From: Sarcomyxa edulis
Taxonomy: Eukaryota > Basidiomycota > Agaricomycetes > Agaricales > Mycenaceae
Direction of reading: 5' to 3'
Assembly (NCBI GenBank): GCA_009761415.1
Contig: QUOL01000009.1
Coordinates: forward strand, 1,488,001-1,552,000
DNA: 64,000 bases
Below the pieces are notes generated by a model, which saw only the letters and a program-made list of their open reading frames with translations, was not told the origin of the DNA and did no database searches. Below are positions 21,693 through 33,200 of this stretch, piece after piece (position 1 is the stretch's first letter; each line of letters begins with the position of its first letter). The position numbers and the translations under genes were made by a program.

Positions 21693-22561
21693 TCACGAAT
21701 ACGGATGAGGGTGAGTTTCTGGAACTTTTCAGAGTTCGAGTTTGGTTGTGCTCATGGTCTTGTGTACTGTAGCATTGCGTCGATCATTTGTGTATGAGTT
21801 TGCGAACAATATGAATCTTGGTATGATACGCACCTGGTTTCCAAGTTCCCTGTGCATATCGACTGCACTCAGAAGGCTCGTGGTATCGAGGGCTTGCTCT
21901 TGATTGGCTATGCAACAGTTGGCGAAGCATTCTCTCAGGAGTCACGATCAGTGTCTTCTATCGACGTGCTCTATCATCCAAGCTTTAGCTTCAAGAAGCA
22001 TGATATCCAAAGGTCCGTCCGTGTTGTTTACCCACTATCTCATACAATGTGTTTTCAGGACTAATGCTTGACCACACCCATCATAGGCTGAGTATTACGA
22101 CCCAAGGATCGGTCTCAACTCCTTTCCCTTTCTTCCTGTCTCTGTTGGCTGCCTACCAATCGAGCCAAGATGCCTACCAATCGAGCCAAGATGCCTACCA
22201 ATCGAGCCAAGATGCCTACCAATCGAGCCAAGATGGCCATTATGATACGTCGTGTGCAATTTCATTGCGATACAACGATTACAAGAGGGATTCGTCTATA
22301 AGCGGATGGCCACAACCACGATATCGATCATGATCAGGAAGAAAACTACGAAAGATTTCATGAAAGTGCATATCCGCGTGGTGGAAGGTAAGGTAATGTG
22401 ATTAAAGCGTGCATCGGTCGTAAGCGTAAGTGAAGTGTTAGTCGTAAGTCTATAGTCGTGAGGAATTCGAATGGTGGCAAGTAAAGAGAGAGAGGATACG
22501 AGTCCAGAACAGAACAGAGGGGAGACGAAATCTGGACTCATCTAATGACTAGTAATGATGG
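21693..22561. other. Intergenic; contains a 21-bp minisatellite
   Basis: Apart from the repeat at 22151-22234 I see nothing. The frame at 22049-22333 crosses the repeat but has no start context or family support. Confidence 0.5.
22151..22234. repeat. Four perfect copies of a 21-bp tandem repeat
   Basis: The unit is GCCTACCAATCGAGCCAAGA followed by T, four times without a single mismatch. It is a multiple of three and translates as AYQSSQD on the plus strand, but no gene model around it is supported. The perfect identity points to recent expansion. Confidence 0.95.
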
Positions 22562-23383
22562 CTAATAACTCGTACTCCGCCTCCTTGCCTTCCTCGTCTT
22601 CTTCCCATTCCCATGTCCCCGTCCTTTATTGTTTTTGTTAGATCCCGTCAATCCAGAGAGCAAACGCTGGAGGAGAGGCTGTTTTTGGTGTTGGTGTGGA
22701 TGCTGATACGGTACCATAGCCATCTGCATCTGGCTCCCACTGGCGTTCGAATTCGTACTGACCGGAATCGCGGTATTCGATCCTGGAAATTGAGGATACT
22801 GGTATTGCCCATTAGGAATGGGGTTTATGGGGATTACAGGAACAGTTTTGGATCGATACTGATTCGCGTTCACATTGATATTATGATGATACTGCTGTGG
22901 GTGGGGCTGCGGTTGAAATATGATGGTATGCGGTGGCATCGTGGCATGCGGCTGTTGCGGGTAGTAGCTAGCAGCGGGAGCGTACGTCTGAGAACGCGTG
23001 GATAATTGGTGAGGACGGACATGGTGCTGTTGTTGTGGGGGTATGGACATAGGTGCGGGTATGGGTATAGGTTGCATGGGTCTGGATTGTGGTGGAGGAG
23101 GTGGCATGGGATAGTATATAGGCTGAGGCGTCGTCTGCGAGCGACTCGCTTTGGGCCTATGGAAAGATTTTGAACGAGCTCTAGTAGTAGTAGAAGTTTG
23201 CGGCGGAAGCGGGTCGAGTGGTGCCAGTGGTGTATCACCTAGCTGTGGAGTAGGTGGCACGTACTGGAATGGGTTTCTGAACTCCTCCTTGTGAGATTGT
23301 GTATCATCCACCCAGCGTGCTATGCGTGCTTGGGTTTGCATATGCCGTTCGAAGGCTTCGGGAGAGTAGTCGTATTCTGTCAT
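22562..23383 (-). CDS. Pro/Gln-rich hypothetical protein
   Basis: Single exon, 273 aa. It starts at the ATG of MTEYDYSPEAFERHMQTQ; an in-frame GTG seven codons upstream is not needed. The N-terminal 45 residues look folded or helical (AFERHMQTQARIARWVDDT). The rest is Pro/Gln/His-rich low complexity (PMPPPPPQSRPMQPIPIP). The C-terminus is strongly basic (KNNKGRGHGNGKKTRKARRR), probably a nuclear localisation or RNA-binding tail. From general knowledge, a conserved Tyr-Ser-Pro-Glu-Ala N-terminus followed by disorder is common among uncharacterised agaricomycete proteins. Function is unknown. Confidence 0.8.
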   Translation of the reverse strand: MTEYDYSPEAFERHMQTQARIARWVDDTQSHKEEFRNPFQYVPPTPQLGDTPLAPLDPLPPQTSTTTRARSKSFHRPKASRSQTTPQPIYYPMPPPPPQSRPMQPIPIPAPMSIPPQQQHHVRPHQLSTRSQTYAPAASYYPQQPHATMPPHTIIFQPQPHPQQYHHNINVNANQYRSKTVPVIPINPIPNGQYQYPQFPGSNTAIPVSTNSNASGSQMQMAMVPYQHPHQHQKQPLLQRLLSGLTGSNKNNKGRGHGNGKKTRKARRRSTSY

Positions 23384-24522
23384 TACGGAGAAGGGTATGC
23401 GCACTCGGGAGAGAAAGGAAGAGCAGGGTGGGGTATATGAAGAGGACTTGATTATGCTAAGCCAGAGTTTTATGCTAGGTGCATGAGTACAATGAGAAAC
23501 GAGGCCAAACGGCGACCAAGCGGTGGAGCTTTTGGTGGTCCGAGTCTAAGCGCTTCATACTCGTGACGACGTCTTTTGGGACTCTGGCGCTCAACCGGCG
23601 CTTGCATATCTCGACCTAGCATGTTCTATACAATTGAAGCTTACAGCAACTGCACACGTCCTAAGAGACCAGAAAACATAGACGATTGTGCTATAGTACT
23701 AGATATGTACAGCAAAGAAAACATTGCATAGCTGTGTAGAACACGAGGTAACCGGCATGCTGGAGTGGAATATAATTGATATCAAGGACCGAGGCGATTA
23801 ATTAGACGCTACGAATTGTCTACGAACAACATGCCTTCCAGTGACTTGCCTTATGAGCCAAGTATCGCATGATACCTTCTGCTATACGCAGGAGATCCTC
23901 GGTCAATCAAAAGGACACCGTGAGATGAACGGAGCACCTCTTGCAACGCTCGACGTAGTCGCAAGCGAGTCCTCCCATCTGAAAACAGAGGAAGTTGTCT
24001 GTGCCTTTTGCGCGTGTACTAGGTATCTAGTTAAGGAGAACTCACCAACCTTATGTGCATTAGGCATCGACAGACCTTGCAGAATATCAAGCTCGGTGTG
24101 AAGTTTGGTGAAGACGTCGAAGGCGCAGGAATGGGGAGCGAAAGCCCATACACGAACACGTTGTGTGATATACATTCAATGTGATTGATGGAGGCGAACC
24201 ATTCTTCGCGTCGAACAATGAGGCTACGAGCGGAACGGAGGTTTGGTAGCCCAGTGTTAGAACGGAAATGACACGCGGTGAAAGTTCAAACGCCAAATCA
24301 CGGGATCCAAATGTTGACGCGATCTGATGATAAGATAGCGCTGATGTAATGTGAAGAGAACAAAGCAGTGGATTGTGACGCGAAAATAGATCTCAACACA
24401 CCTTAGTTTGTTACCTTTCGTCCAATATCTCCTTCCCTCATTCATCCTGTACTTGCTGATCTTTGAGTTTCGTACTTCAAACCCACTTTCTCCTACATAG
24501 TCAGCAACGTGATTCAGCAGCA
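23384..24522. other. Intergenic
   Basis: I see no supported gene. The antisense frames at 23841-24300 have no family resemblance. Confidence 0.5.
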
Positions 24523-25924
24523 ATGAATCGTTTGAATCGCCCTCCCGTCCAGCCACTCGACTTGCTGGCCCCGTATTACGCATCCATTGAGAATGTTATA
24601 CCAGGATCTTCGCCAACTGCCAGTAGAAACTCCAGCTACCCACTTCGCTCTGGACTCCCCTTCATATGTCTGACAAACAGCAGCCACATCATGAACGCCA
24701 ACTTCGGTCTACTCACCAACTGCAACGACACAAAACCCACTCCCGAGCCTTCTTACCCCGTTGCCTCATCTTACCGCGTTTGTCGGGTTTCTGAATTGTT
24801 CGACCAACTCGTCGATCTACCTGACTACGATCCTTCACCATCCAACGATAAAGACGCGTCACGGTTCGACTCGAAGTCCACCATCGCGTTCCCCACCTTG
24901 CCCATCATAACGCCATCCTCCCCTCAACCTCTTCGAGCGACAACGCGTGTCGTTACTCCTAACGATATCACACCACCTTCCGTAGTATCCTCGTCCCACA
25001 CCGAGACTAAAGAAAGATTGGTGATAGATGGTGACAACCGAGGCGAGTGCAGCAACGTAGCAGATGAGGCCACCGTTTCTCGAAAATCGACAGTCGAACA
25101 GGAGACTGCAGGATCGCCTGAGCTGGCAGGCGAAGGACAGATACGACATGAAATAGGCGGCCTAGGAGAGTGTGAGTGATACCTGGATCGATCTTGGGTT
25201 TGATATGCGACATTGATGATTGTCTCGGCAGCTATTCAAGATTGGGATGGAGCCCAAGACTTTCTGGAGTATGTCGAGGTCGAGGTAGAAAGGGAGCAGA
25301 AGGAACGAGACGAACGAGAGCGCTTGGCGGCCCAGAGGGCGCAAGATGAAGCGGAACTCAATGTCTGGTTAATGGATGCCTTCCTTCACGGTACGAGGCA
25401 CAATTAGTTCACCAATGATGAGGAGCTTATCATTTGTCTATAGGGAGGTCTCTCCACCCCCCGATTCCGCCTCACGCTCTCCCGCCCTTGCAACGATACT
25501 CCAGCTTGAGGAACGCACTTGGCAAGGGTGAGTCCACAATCAATTGATGAAGGGGCTTACCGTTAACATTATTTGTCTCGTTCGCTTGCATGCAGAGAGT
25601 TCTCTCCACCCCATACCTCCACCTCCTGCTCTCCTGCCTTCTGAGCGGGGCTCCAGCTTGCGAGGCGCCCTCGACATTGGTGAGTTACGAAATTATCAAT
25701 ATCGGGGCTCACCGTTAACATATTTTATCTCGTTTCGTGCAGGTCCCATTAGGACCGAAAAGAGGTCCTCCCAAAAACAAAAACTTTTCAACCCCAACTC
25801 AAGAGACTCATCGTCGAAGGGACAACGGCGCAAGAATGGTGAGTGTGAATGTATTTTGTCAATAGGAGGAGACCACGGCTGATGCATTGGTTTTTTTGTA
25901 GAGGCGAGAGCCACGAGGACGTGA
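24523..25924 (+). CDS. Hypothetical protein, six exons with a duplicated exon
   Basis: Exons 24523-25171, 25232-25390, 25444-25527, 25596-25679, 25743-25838 and 25902-25924 give 364 aa. All five introns are phase 1 and 50-70 bp. The start is the first ATG (MNRLNRPPVQPLDLL), in good context. The long first exon is Ser/Pro/Thr-rich and probably disordered. Exon 2 encodes a charged helix likely to form a coiled coil (EYVEVEVEREQKERDERER). Exons 3 and 4 are both 84 nt and encode related peptides (SLHPPIPPHALPP... and SLHPIPPPPALLP...); the introns after them are also alike. Exon 5 is basic (KRSSQKQKL; GQRRKN). No family is recognised. The last short exon is the least certain. Confidence 0.7.
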
Positions 25925-26896
25925 AGCTCCCGTCCTTTTCTCCCGAAAGTCTTCTCTTTTTCTCTCTTTTTCTCTCTCCCTCTGTATTTCTTGTTCCAGG
26001 AATAGTTGGACTCACATTCAATGATGCATTTCCGGGGATCTTCACCTCGAGTTCGACCAGATATCGGACAGCCGTGAGAACGAGCAAAAGCGACTGTACG
26101 GTCACGCTATACAGTCACGATCACGCCATCTTTTCTTTTACATAAATTTTCTTCTTTCAGCTTACGCTTCCTATCCCCTTTTGTCTCTCTCTCTCATAAC
26201 GGTTTCCTTACGATTCAAGGAGGAACTCAACCAAGTCCTAGTAGAGAGTTGGGAAGTAACCCATTGTCCTCACTACATTGAAGGCTGATTATCTTCGAGA
26301 TGACCTGTCCTCCGTGTTAGTTGACCATTGGTGTTATAACCAATTCTACTCACTACGGACGTCGAGCCACTCCTCCTGCTTCAGATTTATATCTTTCTTC
26401 GTGCTTGAACATAATTTTTGGTGACATTGTTACCTAGGCTCTTTACACACTTCATTCGTAGTTTTTTGTCGAATACCCGCGTTCCCCCGGCTTAGAGGAA
26501 ATCACGATTGACTGTGTTTTGAATAGCATCCCGCTCATTTCTCATATGACTGTTATGAGTTTGAATGACCTGGACTTAACAAACCGTCTGAGTCTAGTGT
26601 GGAACTGAGAGACGTACTCTTACTCTCCCCGAAATTCCACAGCCGCTAGAACTGGGCTTGACTAGTCATCATCAGACGGTGGATATTTAGAAGGTCCGCA
26701 GATCCCTGTGTCTACCAGACCGAGGAAGTACAGGCTAGAACTGATAGTCGGCGTGTTTCAAAGCTGAAAGACCCTCTCTATTCTTCAACGAGTCAGAGTC
26801 CTCGATCCTAAGCAATTGGTAACACAGTTTGATAGACTTCGCAGCTAATCATACACACACGACTTCTAGGATTTCAACAAGGGTCGATAAGATAGC
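25925..26896. other. Intergenic
   Basis: I see nothing that supports a gene. Pyrimidine-rich 3' flank follows the previous gene. Confidence 0.5.
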
Positions 26897-29742
26897 CTAC
26901 GCAATCCCGAACGACTCGACATGCAGAGAGACAGACGCCCCGCCTCTCAGGATGTTCGTGGGATTGTAAGATAGCGCAGAACGAACGGCTCGGGCGATTC
27001 CAATCGAGCCACAGACTATGATGAGAATGGCGAATGAGCACGATTGAAAGAAAGACGAAAAGAGACGACAATCGCGTACCGTGGACGGAGACATGCCCTC
27101 CACCTGCAGTTCCATCGACCTCTTCCCTCAGGATTGCGCTGAGGTCAGGTCGCCCAGGGGCAGTCGAGACGCACGAAAGACTGAGCATCTCCTTTCGAAG
27201 AGATTTCGAATGAGAGCTTCTCTTCTGGGCTTTGGGGGTATTCGATTTTCTTTTCGTAAGTGGCTCATTCGTTCTTTCTATGACAGTATCTGTCGGACTC
27301 GTCGGACTCGCTAGCTCCGTCTCATCTGAGGCCCTGGGTTTTTCGTCCTCCAACTCGTCGCCGCCGTGAACGGAATCATCATCCCAGTCGTTGTCAGGAT
27401 TGACGTTCTGGTCCTTTGTGATATGGATCCTAACGTCGATGGTGACCCCGGGTGACGAAGAGAGTTTGGAAAGAGATTGGAAGATGGGGGACGATATCCA
27501 CGTTATATGTTCTACAAATTCAAGTCACATACTGTAGAAGTATGAGGTAAATTGAATACATACCTACGGATCGGATAGCCCAGATGAACACGACCTTTGT
27601 GCAGTTAGTCTTGCCACGCTTAATGCGCCTAAGACTCCGATCAGAAATCCGTTGAGGAAGGATAGAGAAGTCAATATGGCACTCACTCCACAATATCCAG
27701 GAAAACGGGGAGTATGTAAGAGATACCCGATCCGCCTGTAGCAGACGATGAACTCAACGACTGCACGCAAAAATAGAGTCAACATACCAGCAATGAGAAC
27801 GACTGTATCGCAGAAGGTCATGTCGGGCGTGATGCCATAAGGTCCATCGACGAAGACTTTGACATCAGTGTCCTTCAAGTTGTTGTCTCCACCGGCTGGA
27901 GACCCAGGTTTGGAGGTGTTCGGTTCTGTATTCGCAGCAGCCAAGGCCAGACGATGCGTGAAGCCTTTGTGGGCGTTGATGAGGAATACGATGTCGTTCG
28001 AGAACGGGTCCCTGTTCTGGGATCCTTCTAAGTCCTTCTTGGACTTGTGATCGTCCACAGATGAGGGTGTTCCACTCGCATTGTCGTGTGCGTAGATGGA
28101 GGAATCAAAACTAGCGATGGTGAACGGATGGGCCTCGAAGGGGATACCAGGAACATGATACAAGCTTGGTATAGTGAGGATGGCGGTTTGTCCAGGAGAC
28201 CAGTGGAAGTAGTATGGCCGGGGAATAGTCACTTGGATGCAATGTGTTGAAAGCATTCTGATCCTTGCATGAGTTTGAATCCGGGACGTATCTTTCGCGG
28301 TGAGTGAAGACGACGATGAGGAAGGCGAGGACAGGGTCGTAGATGAAGCAAAGTAGTGCGAGAAGTTGAACAAAATAACTCGCGCAAGACGAATGAAACG
28401 ATCGAGGCCCCAGATGACGAAACACGGCCAGATGTATTGCTGAAAGCTACGGATGATGAGCATTTGGCTGAAGAAAGATCGATGTGATGTATCTACTGAC
28501 CCGAAGTTTCTGGTATGGAAGAAAGCACCAATGAGCAGTACCCTGTTCGAATACGACAAACGTCGGACGTTCAGTATGCTTAATTCGAAGGAAAATATTC
28601 ATCTTCAGACTCACAGGGCTAGTATGAAATGCGTCAAAAAGAAAAGTTCATATGCCGCCTTCCGAATTGGCTTCAGGGAGAAGATTATGAGGAAGAAGAA
28701 GCACACGCCGGCAAGGATGCCGAGGTGCAGCCAGCGGCTCGCGGAGTCTGCTGCATCTACAGTGGCTTGAACCTTTGCAGAGACAGGTAAGTCACTTGGG
28801 ATTTAGAAGAACGACAAGAAGATCGAAAGTGAGAACATAAGCAAGGAGACTCACCCTACCGGCAACGTGGACCCATAGCATGACGAAGACAACACGGGAG
28901 GTCATGCGGTGGAGGTAGTTGACTTTTTCGGTGCTGATGCGTAAGGCGCCTATAAGAAAGATCTGATGGTCAGCCTCGAGAGGTGTGAAAAATAATATAA
29001 CAGTGGCTTGAAGGACGAAAACTCACCACTAATCAAATTCTTCGTCCCAAAGGCAGTGATCAGTGGCATTTGAGCAGCCATCAAGGTCCCCGCGCGGTCA
29101 GACCAATATCTGTTCAGTAATGGGACTCCCGCGATAGAGGTCGCTAATGGCGATCTCAGTAAGTGTGATGGTAGAGAGAAGAACGCCCACGTACTGTTCA
29201 CGAATTCCCATGTAAAAAGCGCCAACGTGTACCCAATTGTTAAGAGGATCTCAGAAACGTTCAACATATATTGATCTTGTATAACGTATGGCGGACTGTG
29301 AATTTTCAAAAACTTGAGTAATAAGGCTACAAGTCAAGATGTTTATAACGAACCCAGAGAAAGATATCATTGGTATGGTCATTGTGATTGTCTTTCTGAA
29401 GAGGAGCGTGCGGATTGCCGACGTCGTGTACGTTGGGAAATATCGTATGGATATAGGTCGTGAGGTACTGGCGGGAACACCCGATCCAGAGCTACTTCCA
29501 AGCTCTGGATCGGCACGAGCAGTAGTTGTGGATGCTTTGGAGCGTACGTTACGCAAACGCTTCGCTGCCGACAGCTTATTCCACGCCCAAGTACTCCACT
29601 GGACGCACATGATGGCGAAAATGACACAGGCGTACAGGTAAAGTATACTGTGTGGGTATGATTTGTTTCGCGCCTTCGCAGGTGCTTTGTCGGGGTTGAC
29701 AGCTGCTAAGGTCGTTGCATTGACGAAGCCATTGGAGGACAT
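26897..29742 (-). CDS. Ferric reductase (FRE/NOX-type transmembrane flavocytochrome)
   Basis: Ten exons on the minus strand: 29354-29742, 29027-29295, 28855-28949, 28615-28772, 28501-28542, 27788-28446, 27687-27735, 27564-27628, 27080-27511 and 26897-27015. They give 758 aa with phases closing throughout. Such enzymes pass electrons from cytosolic NADPH through FAD and two hemes to extracellular Fe(III) or Cu(II) at the plasma membrane. Seen: an N-terminal membrane span (ILYLYACVIFAIM); the ferric-reductase core with heme histidines HRMTSRVVFVMLWVH and LFFLTHFILALVLLIGAFFHTRN; the FAD motif HPFTIAS; the NADPH motifs DGPYGITP and GGSGISYILPVFLDIVE; and the C-terminal VCGSIGIARAVRSAL...LHVESFGIA. 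A Ser/Lys-rich insert (about 115 residues, exon 9) lies inside the NADPH half. The first intron has a weak GTTCGT donor. GATA sites upstream suggest iron control. Confidence 0.93.
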
Positions 29743-30178
29743 GACAGTGGTTGTTATCGTTATGCAAGGATGTACCTGCCGCAGAAAGAGGGCCTCTGGG
29801 GACGGAGTGCGACACGCGAAGATGCAGCATCCAGAGGGTTCTTATAAGCATCATATCTCGGTCGGTTGGTGATGTAAACTGACAAGCACATGAAGGTAAG
29901 TGAGTGGTTCGGATTGGATGAGATTCCCCATGGGCACATACACAGTTGATTTCTAGACACGGTAGATGTCAGGACGGTGCTGTTACGGTGCATCGGGCTC
30001 TCCTCTATAGCGACTCGAAACGAGGAAAAGGACGAACCGTATGCAAACCGTACGATGGATGCAATTGACGACTAAAAAAAGATTGAAGAAGACCGTCATG
30101 AAAATTTGAAAAGAACCAGCGGGTTGGTAATCTAATCAGATTATGCTGATGGAAGTTCTAGATGCCGTTTATCTACGA

Positions 30179-30289
30179 TTATCTGATCGCGGTCACGATA
30201 AGACAAGCAGATAAGATCTTATCAGAACCCCATTAGCTTGTGACTGTTGGTTTTTTCTTGTCCAAGGAAAAGTCGGTGAATTATCTGAC
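30179..30289. promoter_or_regulatory. GATA-site cluster upstream of the ferric reductase
   Basis: TTATCTGAT at 30179-30187 is, on the opposite strand, ATCAGATAA, a perfect match to the ATCWGATAA site of fungal iron-regulatory GATA factors (SreA/Urbs1 family). Also present are GATAAG at 30197, the 14-bp palindrome GATAAGATCTTATC at 30210-30223 (two inverted GATA sites), and TTATCTGAC at 30281-30289. Five or more sites within 110 bp lie about 440-550 bp upstream of the ferric reductase ATG. Confidence 0.6.
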
Positions 30290-33200
30290 TATACCATTGC
30301 GACATATATCCGACTCATCTTCCGTTGTATACGTTGCTATACAATTGCAGGTACGTCGGGTTGAAGTACTATGCTTTGCAGATGTTCTTCGACAGCGGAT
30401 CTGCAGCTTCATTGATCATTCGGTCCTTCCGCTCATCTTGTCTCTCACGGCCACGATCACGAACCAAAACCACTATCACATTCTCCCCGAAAGTACTTCT
30501 CCTCAACCTGAATCCAAATTCAGGATTGGACCCAGTCTACGGATCGTATTACCTCCACCAATCGTGCCACTCCACGCGCACAGCTGCCATATACACGAGC
30601 CCGCGGCTCTCCAGCTACAGCGCGCACTAGTTCTCCACTCCATTTCCCATGGCACGGCATTAATTCGAAGCTTAAAGGACCCTATCTACTTCTACTTCTA
30701 CTTCGTGTACGGAAGAGACGCTGGATGGACGACACTTTGGCTTTTGTGACAACGTGTCGACGAATCTTGATTATGATGCACATTGCGTTAGAGGCAGGGC
30801 CGACTGGTCCAGATGGAATGGAACGATTCAGTACGTTGCCACTGTCTAGACTTCGTTGGTATTGGTCCGTGATGACGATTAGATTATTGGAAGCTAGTCA
30901 TCAGACTTGGAATAATAGTGCGTTGCAATCGCTAGACCTTAGACTGACAGCTGAGATCAAGAGCATAACCATTTCCTCCACTTACCCTCCACTTTCACTT
31001 TGTATATAGGGGATAAAGTCATTATTGTTCAAGTTAGGAACCAAGCGAGCTAGAACTCTGCTTGACTTGATTCTTGGAACCACTTAATCGATAACATTTT
31101 ACTCCGTGATAGGGTAAGCACCGTCATGCTCCATCCCCCATGACTGTTCTCGTTAAATCTAAGGCTTCGAATCCACTTCTTTTACCGTCATCCGACGGTT
31201 GTCCCACCTGCTCGCTGTGCCGTGGCCTTCAAGTCCGTTGCCCTCAAATGAATTTAGCCCTCGTTTATCCTATATTGTTCCAGATGTCCAATGGCGAGCT
31301 TATTGTTGTTACGTGGCATACAAGTAGAGAGGTGAGCGCTCTCCTCGTCACCCTCACTAGCATCATCCCACTCTTTCTCAGTGTCTAAAGTCCTTATCTA
31401 TCAGTGCACGTGCAAAGTGCGACTATCTATGGATCTGATTATTTCTGCGGTGATAAAGCAGCTATTTTAACGCGCATAGCATGGAACGTCTATCCCAGCG
31501 AGTCCCCCGATTTGCAGTCAGCATACCCTCTTCCTCGCATCATGTCTACGCCTGCGTCTTACTCATCCTGTGTTATTTCGCGTGTGAAGCCTAATTTTAG
31601 GACGGTCGCATTGCCATACGGTAAATATTTAGAACGATATGCGTATAATTAAACGTCTATTTATGAGGCGCCCTATCTTCTCGAGCACAGGGCACACCAA
31701 AATCATAAAGCACCCTGTCAATTTCATCTTCACCCGTTGTCGCCCTTCCGTCGTGAACCGAAGGTCAACCTCGCGACCCATTTATCCTCGGCAGACCATG
31801 ATCCGGCACCACAGGGATTTGACGAGCGCGAAATAGTGACATTGGGCGAGCATGTGCGGCGTTTTCTTCACACGAGGTTTACCCTATGTGGACCCTATAT
31901 TGTGCTGCCCCTCCCTGCGCCACTGCTGACATCCCTTGCCTTCCAGAACTAGACAAAGCCTGATGTCTCCGTACCATATGGCGACACCATGTTTTTCCCA
32001 GGCCTTGTCATGGCTTTAATCGGTACTGTCAATAGGTGATCACATAGCATTTTTATCGCCGTCCTACATGAAACTGCCCTCGTTCGTCTCTCATCTTTGC
32101 CTACCTACCTACGCTGTAGACAAAAGTCTTGAGATCTTTACTGTAAATTTCCTCATCAGCCAATCACCAAGTTCTTGATCACCCACGAAGATTTCTGTGT
32201 CACATTCTTACTGGTGAATGATTGTGTCTTTGCATGAGATATTTGGGCTGGATCACGGTCTGACCTCTTATCCGTATCAAATCTCATCTGATTAGATTCG
32301 TTGCTTTGTTTATGGTTGTAAGAACATAAGGCGAAAGCCAACCACGGTTCCGAGGACCAAGCAAAAACACTATATCTAAGGCGCCACTGGCTATCTTTCG
32401 CGATGTCAATGATCTAGGATATTTACGGGAGGTACAGATTACAATCAGTATAATCAACGCCATGTCCCAGATAGTAGTTATGACAGTGAAGGAGGCACAC
32501 AACTTGTGAACGGAAGAGATCGAGAAAGGAGCACTTCGATATCGGTGAGACTCCAAACGACGTGACCATTGAACAACTAACTGAAATTGACATTGAGTGT
32601 TCGGCTGTCCTCGGGAGATTGGGGGACCTCCTGGCCGAGAATGAATCGATTTCTGAAGGTCAATTTGATTAACGCGTAGATATCCACCAATTGAAGGAGT
32701 TGTATACCACTCATTCCAGCTCGCCCGAGTCCACCTTTCTTCAGGTACGGTTTGCGTCGTTCTAGGAACGACATGATCGTCATTACCTCCCTTGAAGGTT
32801 CCTGAAGGTACGCGAGAAGCTTTATACAAATCTGAGAATTCCTGTACTTTGCGGGTTTGTCTTCGTGGCAGCCGAAAGGCCCTGGCAGTATATCGCGAGC
32901 TGTATTCGTAGCTCGGCAGGGAATTGCATATTTTGAATGCTCGCGTGTCTGAAATGTGAGAGGATCAATGTTTTCTGGCCGCGCCTTCTGAAAGGTGATA
33001 CAGGAAAAGAAAGAGTGGGTGGACATAGTGAACGCTCAGTTCGCCGGCTGAACTCCAGCATCTCAGAGTAGAGACTGCGAAGTTGAAGGAATCAATCCTC
33101 GCGCCACGGTGCACAATCAGTTCGCAGATGAGCTAGAAGCTATTGCCATCACCTCGAAGGGACACTCGGTCATAGTCTCGATGGTCCCAAAGTCTAAGAC

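Noticed and set aside
28453..29641. Plus-strand frames across the ferric reductase
   Set aside because: Antisense shadows of well-supported ferric reductase exons.
32284..33060. Minus-strand frames resembling a multi-span membrane protein
   Set aside because: Suggestive pieces only; frames are broken and no splice model restores a continuous domain, so not annotated as a gene.
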